A DNA stretch of 64,000 nucleotides from Sphingomonas japonica (GCF_006346325.1 NZ_VDYR01000003.1:52759-116758); one strand, 5' to 3'; shown: positions 38,114 through 47,042, counted from the first letter of the stretch. The notes: generated from the sequence alone by a model not told the origin. Translations and numbers: made by a program.

Positions 38114-38965
38114 CTAGCCGTTGACGATCATCCCGCCATTGGGATGGAGAACCTGTCCCGACATGTAGCTAGCGTCGTCGCACGCCAGGAACAGGAAGGA
38201 CGGCGCGATTTCGTTGGGCTGCCCCGGCCGGCCGATCGGCGTCTTTTCGCCGAACGTCGCGAGCTTTTCTTCGTCGGCGCCGCCGCATGGATTGAGCGGG
38301 GTCCAGATCGGACCGGGCGCGACCGCGTTGACGCGGATGCCGTCGCCGATCAGATTTTCCGACAGGCTGCGGGTAAATGCGGTGATCGCGCCCTTGGTAG
38401 CCGAATAATCGAGCAGGTCCTTCGATCCATTGTACATCGTCACCGACGTGCAGTTGACGATCGCCGCGCCGGACTTGAGATGCGGACGCGCCGCTTGCAC
38501 CAGAAAAAACATGCCGAAGATGTTGGTCTGGAACGTGCGGCGCAGTTGTTGCTCGGAAATGTCGGTAATGTCCTTGTCGGGATGCTGTTCGCCGGCATTG
38601 TTGACCAGAATGTCGAGCTTGCCGAGCTGTGCCACGACCTGTGCCACGGCATTTTCGCAGAACGCCTTGTCGCCGACATCGCCGGCGATGGTGAGCGCAC
38701 GGCGCCCTTCTGATCGGACGATATCGGCGGTTTCTTCGGCGTCGTCCTGTTCGCACAGATACAGGATCGCGACGTCGGCGCCTTCACGCGCGAACAATGC
38801 CGCGACCGCACGGCCGATACCGCTGTCGGCACCGGTGACGATCGCCACCTTGCCCGCGAGCCGCCCCGATCCGGGGTAGCGCGGCTGCCATTCGGGCTTC
38901 GGATCGAGCGCGCTCTCGTGACCGGGCAGCGCGTCTTCGTGAATCATGGGGATCGTATCGGTCAT
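38114..38965 (-). CDS. SDR-family oxidoreductase (YghA/YhdF-like)
   Basis: 283 residues of the extended N-terminal type found in YghA and general-stress glucose-dehydrogenase-like enzymes. The first 40 residues (EDALPGHESALDPKPEWQPR) are the family's leader. The cofactor motif is VTGADSGIGRAVA. Next come the structural NNAG (LVNNAGEQH) and the active-site Ser in NCTSVTMYNGS with YSATKGA supplying Tyr and Lys. It probably reduces or oxidises sugars or aldehydes with NAD(P). ATG 38965 has AGGAGCC upstream. Confidence 0.92.
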   Translation of the reverse strand: MTDTIPMIHEDALPGHESALDPKPEWQPRYPGSGRLAGKVAIVTGADSGIGRAVAALFAREGADVAILYLCEQDDAEETADIVRSEGRRALTIAGDVGDKAFCENAVAQVVAQLGKLDILVNNAGEQHPDKDITDISEQQLRRTFQTNIFGMFFLVQAARPHLKSGAAIVNCTSVTMYNGSKDLLDYSATKGAITAFTRSLSENLIGDGIRVNAVAPGPIWTPLNPCGGADEEKLATFGEKTPIGRPGQPNEIAPSFLFLACDDASYMSGQVLHPNGGMIVNG

Positions 38966-39051
38966 TGCGGCTGGCTCCTTTTGCCTCGCCGCCTCAACCG
39001 GTTAGCATGGGGGCGGTTCCGTCGCCCCATACCGGCTGCGCGCTTCGCGGG

Positions 39052-39171
39052 TCATACGAAGAAGCGCGCGCCGAGGGTGAGGAGACCGAGCATCGTCAGC
39101 CCGAACGATGCCATCCCCACCCGGATCATCTGCGGCGTGCGTGTCGCCGCCGGGCAGTGATCGAATGTCAT
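39052..39171 (-). CDS. Small membrane peptide, 39 aa
   Basis: 39 residues, MTFDHCPAATRTPQ followed by one hydrophobic helix (MASFGLTMLGLLTLGARFFV) to the stop. Its ATG overlaps the stop of the 36-aa ORF by 4 nt (ATGA), which is why it is thought to be translated. No family is recognised. Too short for most gene callers. Confidence 0.45.
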   Translation of the reverse strand: MTFDHCPAATRTPQMIRVGMASFGLTMLGLLTLGARFFV

Positions 39172-39278
39172 GCCAGCGGAACCGATGGCGCCGAAGCAAT
39201 GACCAGAACCGCGGTGCAGACGAACGCCGCAACGAGCGAGACGACCGAGTTCTGAAGCGAGGTGAAACGAAGTGCCAT
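39168..39278 (-). CDS. Small membrane peptide, 36 aa
   Basis: 36 residues, MALRFTSLQNSVVSLVAAFV then CTAVLVIASAPSVPLA, a single transmembrane helix. ATG 39278 has a strong Shine-Dalgarno (GGGAGTAA) 7 bases upstream. It heads a coupled pair with the 39-aa ORF. Very short proteins of this look (MALRFTSL start) seem familiar from sphingomonads, but I cannot name them. Confidence 0.55.
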   Translation of the reverse strand: MALRFTSLQNSVVSLVAAFVCTAVLVIASAPSVPLA

Positions 39279-39453
39279 GGTGATTACTCCCTGATTTCGG
39301 CTTGTCCGGACCATCCGGCTGCCGATATCGGGGACGTTGCATGCGGCGTGCCAAACTCGAAAAGCACGCGAATACGCGATCCGCGCCCGTTTGCATGCGT
39401 CATCTGGCAAATATCACCAACTGCAATTGGTCAAAACCACCAATAGGCGGTAG

Positions 39454-40479
39454 TCAATCGACCATGATGCAGTTGCGGCCGTTGCCCTTGGCCAGATACA
39501 TCAGCCGGTCGGCGCGGTGGAAGACCGTGGAGGCGCCTTCGCCGGCGCGCGACCGGCTGACCCCGGCCGAGATCGTCACCTCGCCCAGCGGCTCGTCGGA
39601 TTCGCGAAGCCGGTAGCGCTTGACCGCAATCGCGTGCCGGGCATCGTCGATGACCGCACGCGCTTGTTCGAGCGAGCAGCGCAGCAGGATCGCAAATTCC
39701 TCGCCGCCATAGCGCGCGACGAAATGTCCGTCGCACGTCGCACGCAGCGCATCGGCGATAGCGCGCAGCACCCGGTCACCGATCGAATGGCCGAAGCGGT
39801 CGTTGACCGTCTTGAAATGATCGACATCGCACACCGCGATGACGAACGGCGCGTCGCGATCGATCCCCTCGACTTCGCGTTCGAAGGCGCGGCGGTTGGC
39901 GAGGCCGGTGAGCGGATCGCGCAATGCGTCCTCGCGAGCTTCCTCCAGCTTCGAACGCAGCTCCTGCGCTTCGAGATTGGCCTTGGCCAGCCGCGCCTCG
40001 CTGTCGGAAATGCGCTTGAGCATTCCGGCGGTCACGGACGCGAGCTGGTCGAGCGCGACATTGCCCGATGCTCCGCTGGCCTGCGTCTGCGCGATGGCGT
40101 CGGCACTGGCCGCAAGGTCGCGCCCGAAATCGCGGGCTTCGTCGCGGATTGCGCTGACCATGTCGGAAAAGCCTTCGACCTGAAGCTGCGTCTGCGCCAC
40201 CAGCAGGTCGGTCCCGCCCTTTGGACGCGCGCGTTCGGCATCGACGGTCGCGCCCAGTTCGTCGATGTCGCGCATCGTCAGGCGAAAGCCGCCATCGGTC
40301 AGCCGGTCGACGCTTTTGGCGAGTTCCCCATCGGGCTCGGCCATGACGTGATAGGCAAAGGTGAAGTTGGTGGGATTTGGTTCGAGCCGCTGGTCGCGCA
40401 GAAATGCTCCGATGCGAGCATAAAGCAGCTGCGCCGGATCGTCGCCCGAATCGGCGCGTACTGCGTTCGATCGTGGCAT
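39454..40479 (-). CDS. Diguanylate cyclase (GGDEF)
   Basis: 341 residues from ATG 40479. An N-terminal helical region (NPTNFTFAYHVMAEPDGELA) and a coiled coil (about 150-180, SEARLAKANLEAQELRSKLE) precede a GGDEF domain starting at DALRDPLTGLANRRAFERE. The active site is RYGGEEFAIL, intact for making c-di-GMP from two GTP. The inhibitory I-site Arg-x-x-Asp, expected a few residues before it, reads Cys-Asp-Gly-His, so product inhibition is probably lost. There are no membrane segments. Start is uncertain: ATG 40494 and TTG 40503 are also in frame. Confidence 0.9.
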   Translation of the reverse strand: MPRSNAVRADSGDDPAQLLYARIGAFLRDQRLEPNPTNFTFAYHVMAEPDGELAKSVDRLTDGGFRLTMRDIDELGATVDAERARPKGGTDLLVAQTQLQVEGFSDMVSAIRDEARDFGRDLAASADAIAQTQASGASGNVALDQLASVTAGMLKRISDSEARLAKANLEAQELRSKLEEAREDALRDPLTGLANRRAFEREVEGIDRDAPFVIAVCDVDHFKTVNDRFGHSIGDRVLRAIADALRATCDGHFVARYGGEEFAILLRCSLEQARAVIDDARHAIAVKRYRLRESDEPLGEVTISAGVSRSRAGEGASTVFHRADRLMYLAKGNGRNCIMVD

Positions 40480-40693
40480 TCCCCCGTCCCGCATCCCTTC
40501 CAAGCATTGACGCCGATCAAGCGCATTTAGCGATGATCTGCTAAAATTAGGTTTTCAAGTGGTATCGACCATTTCGGCGCAGAAAACCGCGTGTTTGCGC
40601 TACCTGAGCAATGTAACCGATTTCATCGATACGGTTGCCAGAACCGATCGATCGGTCGCGCGTTACGCGACATGGTCCTACACCCTTTCGGGA

Positions 40694-40761
40694 CCGGTGC
40701 TACGGGCACCGGCCGTGCCCGCGCATCCGGGCACGGCCCTACCCCCGGACCTGTCCGGGGG
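40694..40761. repeat. Cluster of three REP-like hairpins
   Basis: Three adjacent perfect hairpins: CCGGTGC/GCACCGG (40694-40700, 40706-40712), GGCCGTGCCCG/CGGGCACGGCC (40711-40721, 40728-40738) and CCCCCGGAC/GTCCGGGGG (40742-40750, 40753-40761). They lie just past the stop of the RcnB-like gene on the minus strand and before the diguanylate cyclase start region. They may end transcription of the RcnB-like gene. The rest of 40480-40773 shows no gene. Confidence 0.7.
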
Positions 40762-40773
40762 CAGGGATCGCGA

Positions 40774-41286
40774 TTACCAGTAGAAGCCGCGGATCACGTC
40801 AACGACATAGCCGCGACGCGTGTCAATCAGGATGACGTCGTTATAGTGGCGTACCCAGCGCTGATACCGTCCAACCGGGGGCAGGCGATAGCGGCCGGGA
40901 TCGTTGATCCAGTAGCGCTGACCATAATAAGCAGGGGCGATCCGGCCGCCGACGCGGAACTGATTGTAGCGGAACGGGGCGCGCCAGTTGCCGCGCGCAT
41001 AAAGGGCACGGTTACGCCCGCGATAGTCGCGCCAGTCATTGCGGCCCCAGCGCTGCTCGCGCCGTTCCTCGTTCAGGTCGCGGCGGGCGTCGCGCACATC
41101 ACGCCGTTCGCGGCGCACATCGCGGCGATCGCCGTAGCGGCGCGCCTGGTTAAGTTCGCGGCGTTCCTCGCGCAGGTCGGCGCGTTCGCGGCGAACTTCG
41201 CGGTTCTGGGCGCTTGCGACGCTGGGGACCGCTATCGCCGGCAGCGCCACTGCCGCGATCAATGCGGTGATCAAAGTCTTACGCAT
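40774..41286 (-). CDS. RcnB-family protein
   Basis: 170 residues with a signal peptide (MRKTLITALIAAVALPAIA to ASA-QN), so periplasmic. A long Arg/Glu/Asp-rich helix (about 28-85, repeating RREVRRERADLREE-type segments) is followed by the C-terminal RcnB pattern: FRVGGRIAPAYYG, RYRLPPVGRYQRWVRHYNDV and DTRRGYVVDVI. E. coli RcnB modulates nickel and cobalt efflux; most sphingomonad paralogues have no assigned metal role. GGAAGGAC lies upstream of ATG 41286. Confidence 0.9.
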   Translation of the reverse strand: MRKTLITALIAAVALPAIAVPSVASAQNREVRRERADLREERRELNQARRYGDRRDVRRERRDVRDARRDLNEERREQRWGRNDWRDYRGRNRALYARGNWRAPFRYNQFRVGGRIAPAYYGQRYWINDPGRYRLPPVGRYQRWVRHYNDVILIDTRRGYVVDVIRGFYW

Positions 41287-41404
41287 GACTATGTCCTTCC
41301 GATTACGGCCGGCACGCGCACGAGTGGCGGTCGGCAGGTAGCCGTCTGGACGATACGGGCTGAACGGTCCGGGAATGATCCGGTCAGCCGCGCGAAAGGT
41401 TGCG

Positions 41405-41905
41405 CTATTGCGGCGGCGCTCCGGCCGCTCCGGGCGCGCCGACCGTGCCGATATTGCCGAACAGATCCTGGAAGAACCCGCGCTCGCGGCCGAGCGTCGG
41501 CGTCTTGTCATTGGTCGGATTGATCGATGCGACCTGTTCGAGGCCGAGGCGGTCGATCGCGGTCACGGTGCCTGCTTCGTCGAAGCGGATGCGGAGCGTG
41601 GTCTGGGCGACCGGATCCGGCCTGTTGAACGCCAGATTGCGCGTATCGCGCGCGACATAGTACCATTCGCCCTCGTTGAACTGGCTGGTCAGCGATGGCC
41701 GTCCGAGCACCTTGAGCACCGAATCGCGATTGTCCACGCCGGGCTGGACCGAGTTGACCAGGTCGACGTCGAGCACATATCCCTGATGCGCGCGCACCGG
41801 GGTGCAGGCCGACGCTCCCAGCGCGGCGAGGCCGAGCGCGGCGGCGAGCAGCGCACGGGCAGGCAGGAAGGGCGCGGCCAGGGGCGACGCTGGGACAGGC
41901 GACAT
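41405..41905 (-). CDS. bamE: Outer-membrane assembly factor BamE
   Basis: 166 residues. A signal ending LAALGASAC gives a lipobox-like Cys for lipid anchoring. The SmpA/OmlA domain follows: GYVLDVDLVNSVQPGVDNRD, VLKVLGRPSLTSQFNEGEWYYV and LRIRFDEAGTVTAID. It is the small lipoprotein of the BAM complex that inserts beta-barrel proteins. A Gly/Ala/Pro tail ends the protein. AAGGAT precedes ATG 41905. It is divergent from the cytochrome chaperone gene, as is common in alphaproteobacteria. Confidence 0.93.
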   Translation of the reverse strand: MSPVPASPLAAPFLPARALLAAALGLAALGASACTPVRAHQGYVLDVDLVNSVQPGVDNRDSVLKVLGRPSLTSQFNEGEWYYVARDTRNLAFNRPDPVAQTTLRIRFDEAGTVTAIDRLGLEQVASINPTNDKTPTLGRERGFFQDLFGNIGTVGAPGAAGAPPQ

Positions 41906-42032
41906 CGAACGATCCTTTCGCGGCAATCGAACGCTTTTGGCACGCATGGCGCACGCGATTGCATCGCGCGCCGATCGCCTCAATATGCGGGGGCGTGCGC
42001 CCAAACAAGGGCGCGTGGTACAGGAAGGCGTC

Positions 42033-42542
42033 ATGGCCCTATTCGATCGATGGTTCGGTGCGCGTGAAGCGAGCCCGGCGGCGGCGCTTTACGCCGCGGT
42101 GGTGGAGCGCGCGCGCCAGCCGCATTGGTATCTGAGCGGGGACGTCCCCGATTCGATCGACGGCCGGTTCGACATGGTGGCGGCGGTGCTCGCGATGGTG
42201 TTGCTGCGTATGGAGCAGGATCCCGCAGCGGCCGAGGCGAGCGCGGCGCTTGCCGAGCGCTTCGTCGAGGATATGGACGGCCAGCTGCGGCAGATCGGCA
42301 TCGGCGACATCACCGTGGGCAAGCATATCGGCAAGATGATGGGGATGCTCGGCGGGCGATTGGGCGCGTATCGCGATGCGCTGGCGGCGGGCAAGCTGGA
42401 CGATGCGCTGGTGCGCAACCTGTACCGTGGCAACCGGCCCGAACCGCGCGCGCTGGCGCATAGCGAGGAGCGGCTGCTGGCGCTGCGCGGCGATCTCGAT
42501 GCCCTGCCGCTCGATGCGCTGCTGGCCGGCCAGTTGCCGTGA
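42033..42542 (+). CDS. Ubiquinol-cytochrome c chaperone family protein
   Basis: 169 residues related to CBP3/UQCC1, assembly factors for cytochrome b of complex III. Signatures are ALYAAVVERARQPHWYLSGD, VPDSIDGRFDMVAAVLAMVL and ERFVEDMDGQLRQIGIGDIT followed by VGKHIGKMMGMLGGRLGAY. ATG 42033 follows AGGAAGG. The stop overlaps the GTG start of the DUF177 gene by 4 nt (GTGA). Confidence 0.93.
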   Translation: MALFDRWFGAREASPAAALYAAVVERARQPHWYLSGDVPDSIDGRFDMVAAVLAMVLLRMEQDPAAAEASAALAERFVEDMDGQLRQIGIGDITVGKHIGKMMGMLGGRLGAYRDALAAGKLDDALVRNLYRGNRPEPRALAHSEERLLALRGDLDALPLDALLAGQLP

Positions 42543-43075
42543 CGCCGACGCCCGAATTCGCCCGGCCGCAGCGGCTCGACCAGATCGGCGCGGGCGAAAC
42601 GACCGTGGCGATTGCCGCGACCGCTGCGGAATGCGCGGCGCTGGCGCGGCGGTTCGACCTCGCCTCGATCAAAGGCCTGTCCGCCGATATCACGCTCAGG
42701 CGCGAAGCCGCCGGGATCGTCGCGAAGGGCCGGGTGCGCGCGTCGGTCGAACAGCATTGCGTCGCTACCGGCGACCCGGTCGCGGCGGAGATCGACGAGC
42801 CGTTTCTGGTCCGCTTCGTTCCCGAACCCGCCGCCACCGCCGACGAGGTCGAACTGAGCGGGGACGAGGTCGACACGATATTCTATAGCGGCGGCACGAT
42901 CGATCTCGGCGAAGCCGCCGCGGAGACGATGGCACTGGCGCTCGATCCGTTTCCGCGCTGCCCCGCCGCGGCCGAAATCCTCCGATCGGCAGGCGTGGTC
43001 GATGAAGACGCCGTGGTGCCGGGCGAACGTACAGGTGGCCTGGCCGGGCTGAAGGATCTGCTAGGGAAAGCCTAG
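42539..43075 (+). CDS. DUF177 (YceD-like) protein
   Basis: 178 residues. The GTG start overlaps the chaperone gene by 4 nt. The YceD features are the early LDQIGAGETTVAIAATAAE, the strand-rich ITLRREAAGIVAKGRVRASV with ASVEQHCVATGDPVAAEIDE, and IDLGEAAAETMALALDPFPRCP. YceD in other bacteria affects 23S rRNA and is normally followed by rpmF; here the next gene is an MFS transporter, so that partner is missing. The pairing with the bc1 chaperone is an alphaproteobacterial arrangement. Confidence 0.9.
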   Translation: MTPTPEFARPQRLDQIGAGETTVAIAATAAECAALARRFDLASIKGLSADITLRREAAGIVAKGRVRASVEQHCVATGDPVAAEIDEPFLVRFVPEPAATADEVELSGDEVDTIFYSGGTIDLGEAAAETMALALDPFPRCPAAAEILRSAGVVDEDAVVPGERTGGLAGLKDLLGKA

Positions 43076-43181
43076 CGCGCGTCGCTTTTCACGGTCGCGA
43101 AAAAAGCTACTGTGCCCTGCGGCGTCCCATCCCTGCTTGATACCTCGCCGCGATCGAAGACGAAGCCGCATCTGGAGCGCC

Positions 43182-44471
43182 ATGACCCTCGCCACCTCCT
43201 CCGCCGAGCCCCGTGCCGTCACCCCCGCCTATCGCGGGCTGGTGCTGGCGATGCTGCTGCTGGTCTATACGTTCAATTTCCTCGACCGTCAGATCCTCGG
43301 CATCCTGGTGCAGCCGATCAAGGCCGACCTCGGCCTCACCGACACGCAGCTTGGCGCGCTGGGCGGGATCGCGTTCGCCATGCTCTATTCGACGCTCGCC
43401 ATCCCGCTCGCGCTCGTCGCCGACCGCACCAGCCGCAGCTGGGTCATCACCATCTCGCTGACCGTGTGGTCGGGCTTTACCGCGCTGTGCGGCGTGGCGA
43501 CCAGCTTCTGGCAGCTGTTCGCGTTCCGGCTAGGGGTCGGCGTCGGCGAGGCGGGCGGGGTCGCGCCTTCCTATGCGATGATCGCCGATTATTTTCCGCC
43601 CGAACGCCGCGCCCGCGCGCTCGCCATCTATTCACTCGGTATCCCGATCGGACTGGCTGGCGGCGCGATCCTGGGCGGCTATATCGCCGCGACCGTCGAT
43701 TGGCGCATGGCGTTCATCGTCGTCGGCGTTGCCGGGATCGTCATCGCGCCGATCTTCCGGCTGGTGGTGCGCGAACCGGTACGCGGCGGCGCCGACGCGG
43801 CCGCGCTTGCGCCCCGGTCCGACCGCGCGCCGGTCGGACAGGTGTTCGGCATCCTCGCGCGCAAACCCAGCTTCTGGCTGATGGGGTTCGCCGCCGGGTT
43901 CAGTTCGATGTGTGGCTATGGCCTCGCCTTCTGGGTGCCGTCGGTGCTGATCCGCAGCTTCGGCTTCGACCTGTTCACTGCCGCGCTCTATATCGGGTCG
44001 GTGCTGCTGATCGGCGGGTGCGCAGGGATCCTGCTCGGCGGCTCGCTGGCCGACCGTTTCGGCGTGCGCGACAAGGGCGCCTATGCCTGGCTTCCGGCCA
44101 TCGCATGGGTGGTCACAGTGCCGCTGTTCGCTGCCGCGTTGCTGGTGCCGTCGCCCTATGTCGCGTGGTTCCTGTTCCTGATCCCAAACGGCCTCAACAT
44201 CCTGTGGCTCGGCCCCGTCAACACCGCGGTGCAGGGGCTGGTGCCGTCGCACATGCGCGCCACCGCCAGTGCGTCGTTCCTGCTGATCAACAATCTGATC
44301 GGGCTTGGCCTGGGGTCGTGGCTGATGGGCGCGATGTCCGATGCGATGACCGCGCGCTTCGGCGAGGAGGCGCTACGCTATGCGACGGTGGCAGCGCTCG
44401 GCTTCTACGTCGTCGCGGCGGTGCTGATGCTGCTGGCGGTCAAGCCGCTGAGGCGCGACTGGGTGGGCTGA
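43182..44471 (+). CDS. MFS transporter (spinster-like)
   Basis: 429 residues with about 12 membrane helices. TFNFLDRQILGILVQPIKAD in the first helix region and the DxxS/R-rich loop LVADRTSRSW are typical of the spinster-type major facilitator group common in sphingomonads. FRLGVGVGEAGGVAPSYAMI and YFPPERRARALAIYS follow. The substrate is unknown; relatives handle aromatic acids or lipids. GGAG sits 6 bases before ATG 43182. It is convergent with prfC, 4 bases apart. Confidence 0.92.
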   Translation: MTLATSSAEPRAVTPAYRGLVLAMLLLVYTFNFLDRQILGILVQPIKADLGLTDTQLGALGGIAFAMLYSTLAIPLALVADRTSRSWVITISLTVWSGFTALCGVATSFWQLFAFRLGVGVGEAGGVAPSYAMIADYFPPERRARALAIYSLGIPIGLAGGAILGGYIAATVDWRMAFIVVGVAGIVIAPIFRLVVREPVRGGADAAALAPRSDRAPVGQVFGILARKPSFWLMGFAAGFSSMCGYGLAFWVPSVLIRSFGFDLFTAALYIGSVLLIGGCAGILLGGSLADRFGVRDKGAYAWLPAIAWVVTVPLFAAALLVPSPYVAWFLFLIPNGLNILWLGPVNTAVQGLVPSHMRATASASFLLINNLIGLGLGSWLMGAMSDAMTARFGEEALRYATVAALGFYVVAAVLMLLAVKPLRRDWVG

Positions 44472-44475
44472 AGCC

Positions 44476-46047
44476 TCACCGTTCCCGCGTGGCGGCGAAC
44501 GTCACCTTGGGATAGCGCTCGGCGACATAGCCCACTTCCCATGCGCTCTTTGCCAGGAATACCGGGTTGCCGTCGCGGTCCCGCGCCATCGACGTGCGGT
44601 TGAGGTCCATGAAACTGGTCAGTTCGGCGGGGTCGTCGGCCGATACCCAGCGCGCGGTGTCGAACGGAGCGGGTTCGAGCCCTGCAGCGACCTTGTATTC
44701 CGCGTCGAGCCGCGACAGCAGCACTTCGAGCTGCAGCTGACCGACCACGCCGATGATCCAGTTCGACCCGATTTCGGGATAGAAGACCTGGGTGACGCCT
44801 TCCTCGGCCATGTCGTCCAATGCCTTGCGCAACTGCTTGGTCTTTGTCGGGTCCTTCAACTGGACGCGGCGGAGGATTTCGGGGGCAAAGTTGGGCAGGC
44901 CGGTGAAGCGGACATCGGCCTTTTCGGACAGTGTGTCGCCCACGCGCAGCGTGCCGTGATTGGGGATGCCGATGATGTCGCCGGGAAACGCCTCGTCGGC
45001 CAGCTCGCGCTGCTGCGCGAAGAACAGGATCGGCGAGTGCACCGCGATCGGCTTGCCATGTCCGGTCGGGGTCAGCTTCATGCCACGCTTAAAGGTGCCG
45101 GAACACAGCCGCATGAACGCGATGCGGTCGCGGTGGTTGGGGTCCATGTTTGCCTGGACCTTGAAGATGAAGCCGGTGACGCGCGGGTCGCCCGGTGCGA
45201 CCGGTGCCGGCTCGGCGGGCTGCGGACGCGGCGGCGGTGCGTGGCGAGCGATGGCGTCGATCAGCGAATCGACGCCGAATTCCTTGAGCGCAGACCCGAA
45301 ATAGACCGGCGTAAGGTCGCCCGCGCGATACGCTTCTCCGTCAAAATCGGCATAGCCGGCGACCGCCAGCTCGGCTTCCTCGCGCAGCCGCTCGACACCT
45401 TCCTCCGACAGGGTGTTGGCAAGATCGGGATCGTCGAGGCCGCGATACTGCTCGACCTTGCCCAGAAACTCGCGGCTGTCGCCCTGCGGCAGCAGCAGTC
45501 GGTTGTCGACGAGGTCGTAGATGCCTTCGAACTGCCCGCCCATTCCGACCGGCCACGTCATCGGGCAGACGTCGAGCGCGAGCATGTCGGCGACTTCGTC
45601 GAGCAGCTCGAACGGCGGACGCCCTTCGCGATCGACCTTGTTGATGAAGGTGATGATCGGCACGCTGCGCAGCCGGCAAACCTCGAACAGCTTGCGCGTC
45701 TGCGGCTCGATCCCTTTGGCGGCGTCGATCACCATCACCGCGCTGTCGACCGCGGTCAGCGTGCGATAGGTGTCTTCGGAAAAATCCTCATGCCCCGGCG
45801 TGTCGAGCAGGTTGAAGGTGATGCCCGCACGCTCGAACGTCATCACGCTCGACGTCACCGAAATTCCGCGCTGCTGCTCGATCTTCATCCAGTCCGACCG
45901 CGCGCGCCGTGCCTGTCCGCGGGCCTTGACCTCGCCCGCCAGATGGATCGCGCCGCCGAACAGCAGCAGCTTTTCCGTGAGCGTCGTCTTGCCCGCATCG
46001 GGGTGCGAGATGATCGCGAAGGTACGGCGGTCGGATGGGGTGGTCAT
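44476..46047 (-). CDS. prfC: Peptide chain release factor 3
   Basis: 523 residues, usual RF3 length. It is a GTPase that removes RF1/RF2 from the ribosome after termination. The P-loop is SHPDAGKTTL, G2 region QQRGISVTSSVM, G3 LLDTPGHEDFSEDTY and G4 NKVDREG. Domains 2-3 are typical: FKVQANMDPNHRDRIAFMR and WVSADDPAELTSF. ATG 46047 starts MTTPSDRRTFAI. Confidence 0.97.
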   Translation of the reverse strand: MTTPSDRRTFAIISHPDAGKTTLTEKLLLFGGAIHLAGEVKARGQARRARSDWMKIEQQRGISVTSSVMTFERAGITFNLLDTPGHEDFSEDTYRTLTAVDSAVMVIDAAKGIEPQTRKLFEVCRLRSVPIITFINKVDREGRPPFELLDEVADMLALDVCPMTWPVGMGGQFEGIYDLVDNRLLLPQGDSREFLGKVEQYRGLDDPDLANTLSEEGVERLREEAELAVAGYADFDGEAYRAGDLTPVYFGSALKEFGVDSLIDAIARHAPPPRPQPAEPAPVAPGDPRVTGFIFKVQANMDPNHRDRIAFMRLCSGTFKRGMKLTPTGHGKPIAVHSPILFFAQQRELADEAFPGDIIGIPNHGTLRVGDTLSEKADVRFTGLPNFAPEILRRVQLKDPTKTKQLRKALDDMAEEGVTQVFYPEIGSNWIIGVVGQLQLEVLLSRLDAEYKVAAGLEPAPFDTARWVSADDPAELTSFMDLNRTSMARDRDGNPVFLAKSAWEVGYVAERYPKVTFAATRER

Positions 46048-46064
46048 GGCGGCCTATATCGTCA

Positions 46065-46082
46065 TTCCCGCAAAGGCGGGAA
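46065..46082. repeat. Single REP-like hairpin
   Basis: TTCCCGC-AAAG-GCGGGAA, within GTCATTCCCG context, is the half-unit of a repeat widespread between genes in sphingomonads. It lies between prfC and the aldose-epimerase-like gene, 18 bases upstream of prfC's start. Confidence 0.65.
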
Positions 46083-46151
46083 GGTGCAGGGGCACGGAAG
46101 GTTGAAGGGTATGGCGTCTCGCCTAGACGGGAATGCCGCGCGTTGGAAGCG

Positions 46152-47042
46152 TCAGGCCTCCAGCGTCACCGCCATCGCAAAGCTGCGCGCCTCGCCGGGA
46201 GCGAAGCGCAACATCCCCGGCTTGTCCCATATCTCGCCTGCGAAGCCTTGCGGATCGGCAATGCCGTGCCACGGCTCGACACAGACAAACGCGGCGCCCG
46301 GCTTCGTCCAGATGCCCAGCATCGGCGTTTGGGGGAAATCGATGCGCAGTTGCGGTGCGGCCGGCGCGCCATAGCGCACGCTCTGGCTGACGATTTCGCT
46401 CCACACCAGCGCATTGACCGCGAACAGGTCGTCGCGCAGCGCCAGCTTGTGGCCTTCAAGCGGGCTGGCGGCGTCGGCCGGACCGATCAGCCCGCCGGGA
46501 ACGATGCGGTTTAGCAGCGCGGGTTCGTCGCGCTCGAAGACGATGCGGTGATCGGCACGTTCGCCGCCATAGGGCAGCGGCCATGCGAAGGCCGGGTGAA
46601 ATCCGACGCTCGCCGGCATGGCGCGGTCGCCGCGGTTTGTAACGGTGACGGTAGTGGTCAGCGTCGCGCCGTCGATCGCGTGTTCGACATCGAGGGTGAA
46701 CGCGAACGGATAGACCGCGTGGGTGGCATCATTGTCGGTTAGCCGCAGGCGGACGCGGGCATCATCCTGTTCGATCACGTCGAAGGGCAGGGTGCGCGCG
46801 AAGCCGTGCTGCGGCAGGGAATATTCGCTACCATCCAGCCGGTAGACCCCGCCGTTCAGCGCGCCGACGATCGGAAACAGGATCGGCGCGCGGCCGGTCC
46901 AGAACGCCGGATCGGCATCGGTCATCAACTCGCGGCCGTCGCCATCGCGCAGGTGGGTGAGCTCCGCGCCGTGCGGATTGACGACCGCGGACAGGGCCGA
47001 GGAAGCGATCTCGACCATGCCCCGCTGGCGATTGCCGGTCAC
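46152..47042 (-). CDS. Aldose 1-epimerase family protein
   Basis: 296 residues of the galactose mutarotase-like beta-sandwich fold (YeaD/LacX-like). FWTGRAPILFPIVGALNGG, YSLPQHGFARTLPF (His in a catalytic position) and VGFHPAFAWPL (second His) are characteristic, with CVEPWHGIADP near the end. It interconverts sugar anomers; the exact sugar is unknown. The likely start is GTG 47042, overlapping the pheT stop by 4 nt; ATG 47018 gives a product 8 residues shorter and is also plausible. It is thus tied to the phenylalanyl-tRNA synthetase genes. Confidence 0.88.
   Translation of the reverse strand: MTGNRQRGMVEIASSALSAVVNPHGAELTHLRDGDGRELMTDADPAFWTGRAPILFPIVGALNGGVYRLDGSEYSLPQHGFARTLPFDVIEQDDARVRLRLTDNDATHAVYPFAFTLDVEHAIDGATLTTTVTVTNRGDRAMPASVGFHPAFAWPLPYGGERADHRIVFERDEPALLNRIVPGGLIGPADAASPLEGHKLALRDDLFAVNALVWSEIVSQSVRYGAPAAPQLRIDFPQTPMLGIWTKPGAAFVCVEPWHGIADPQGFAGEIWDKPGMLRFAPGEARSFAMAVTLEA

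Noticed and set aside
40559..40783. Possible 74-aa plus-strand ORF between the cyclase and RcnB-like genes
   Set aside because: Its second half is the hairpin repeat cluster read as protein; no ribosome site or family.
43112..44515. 467-aa frame over the MFS gene
   Set aside because: Arg-rich out-of-frame reading of the transporter gene.
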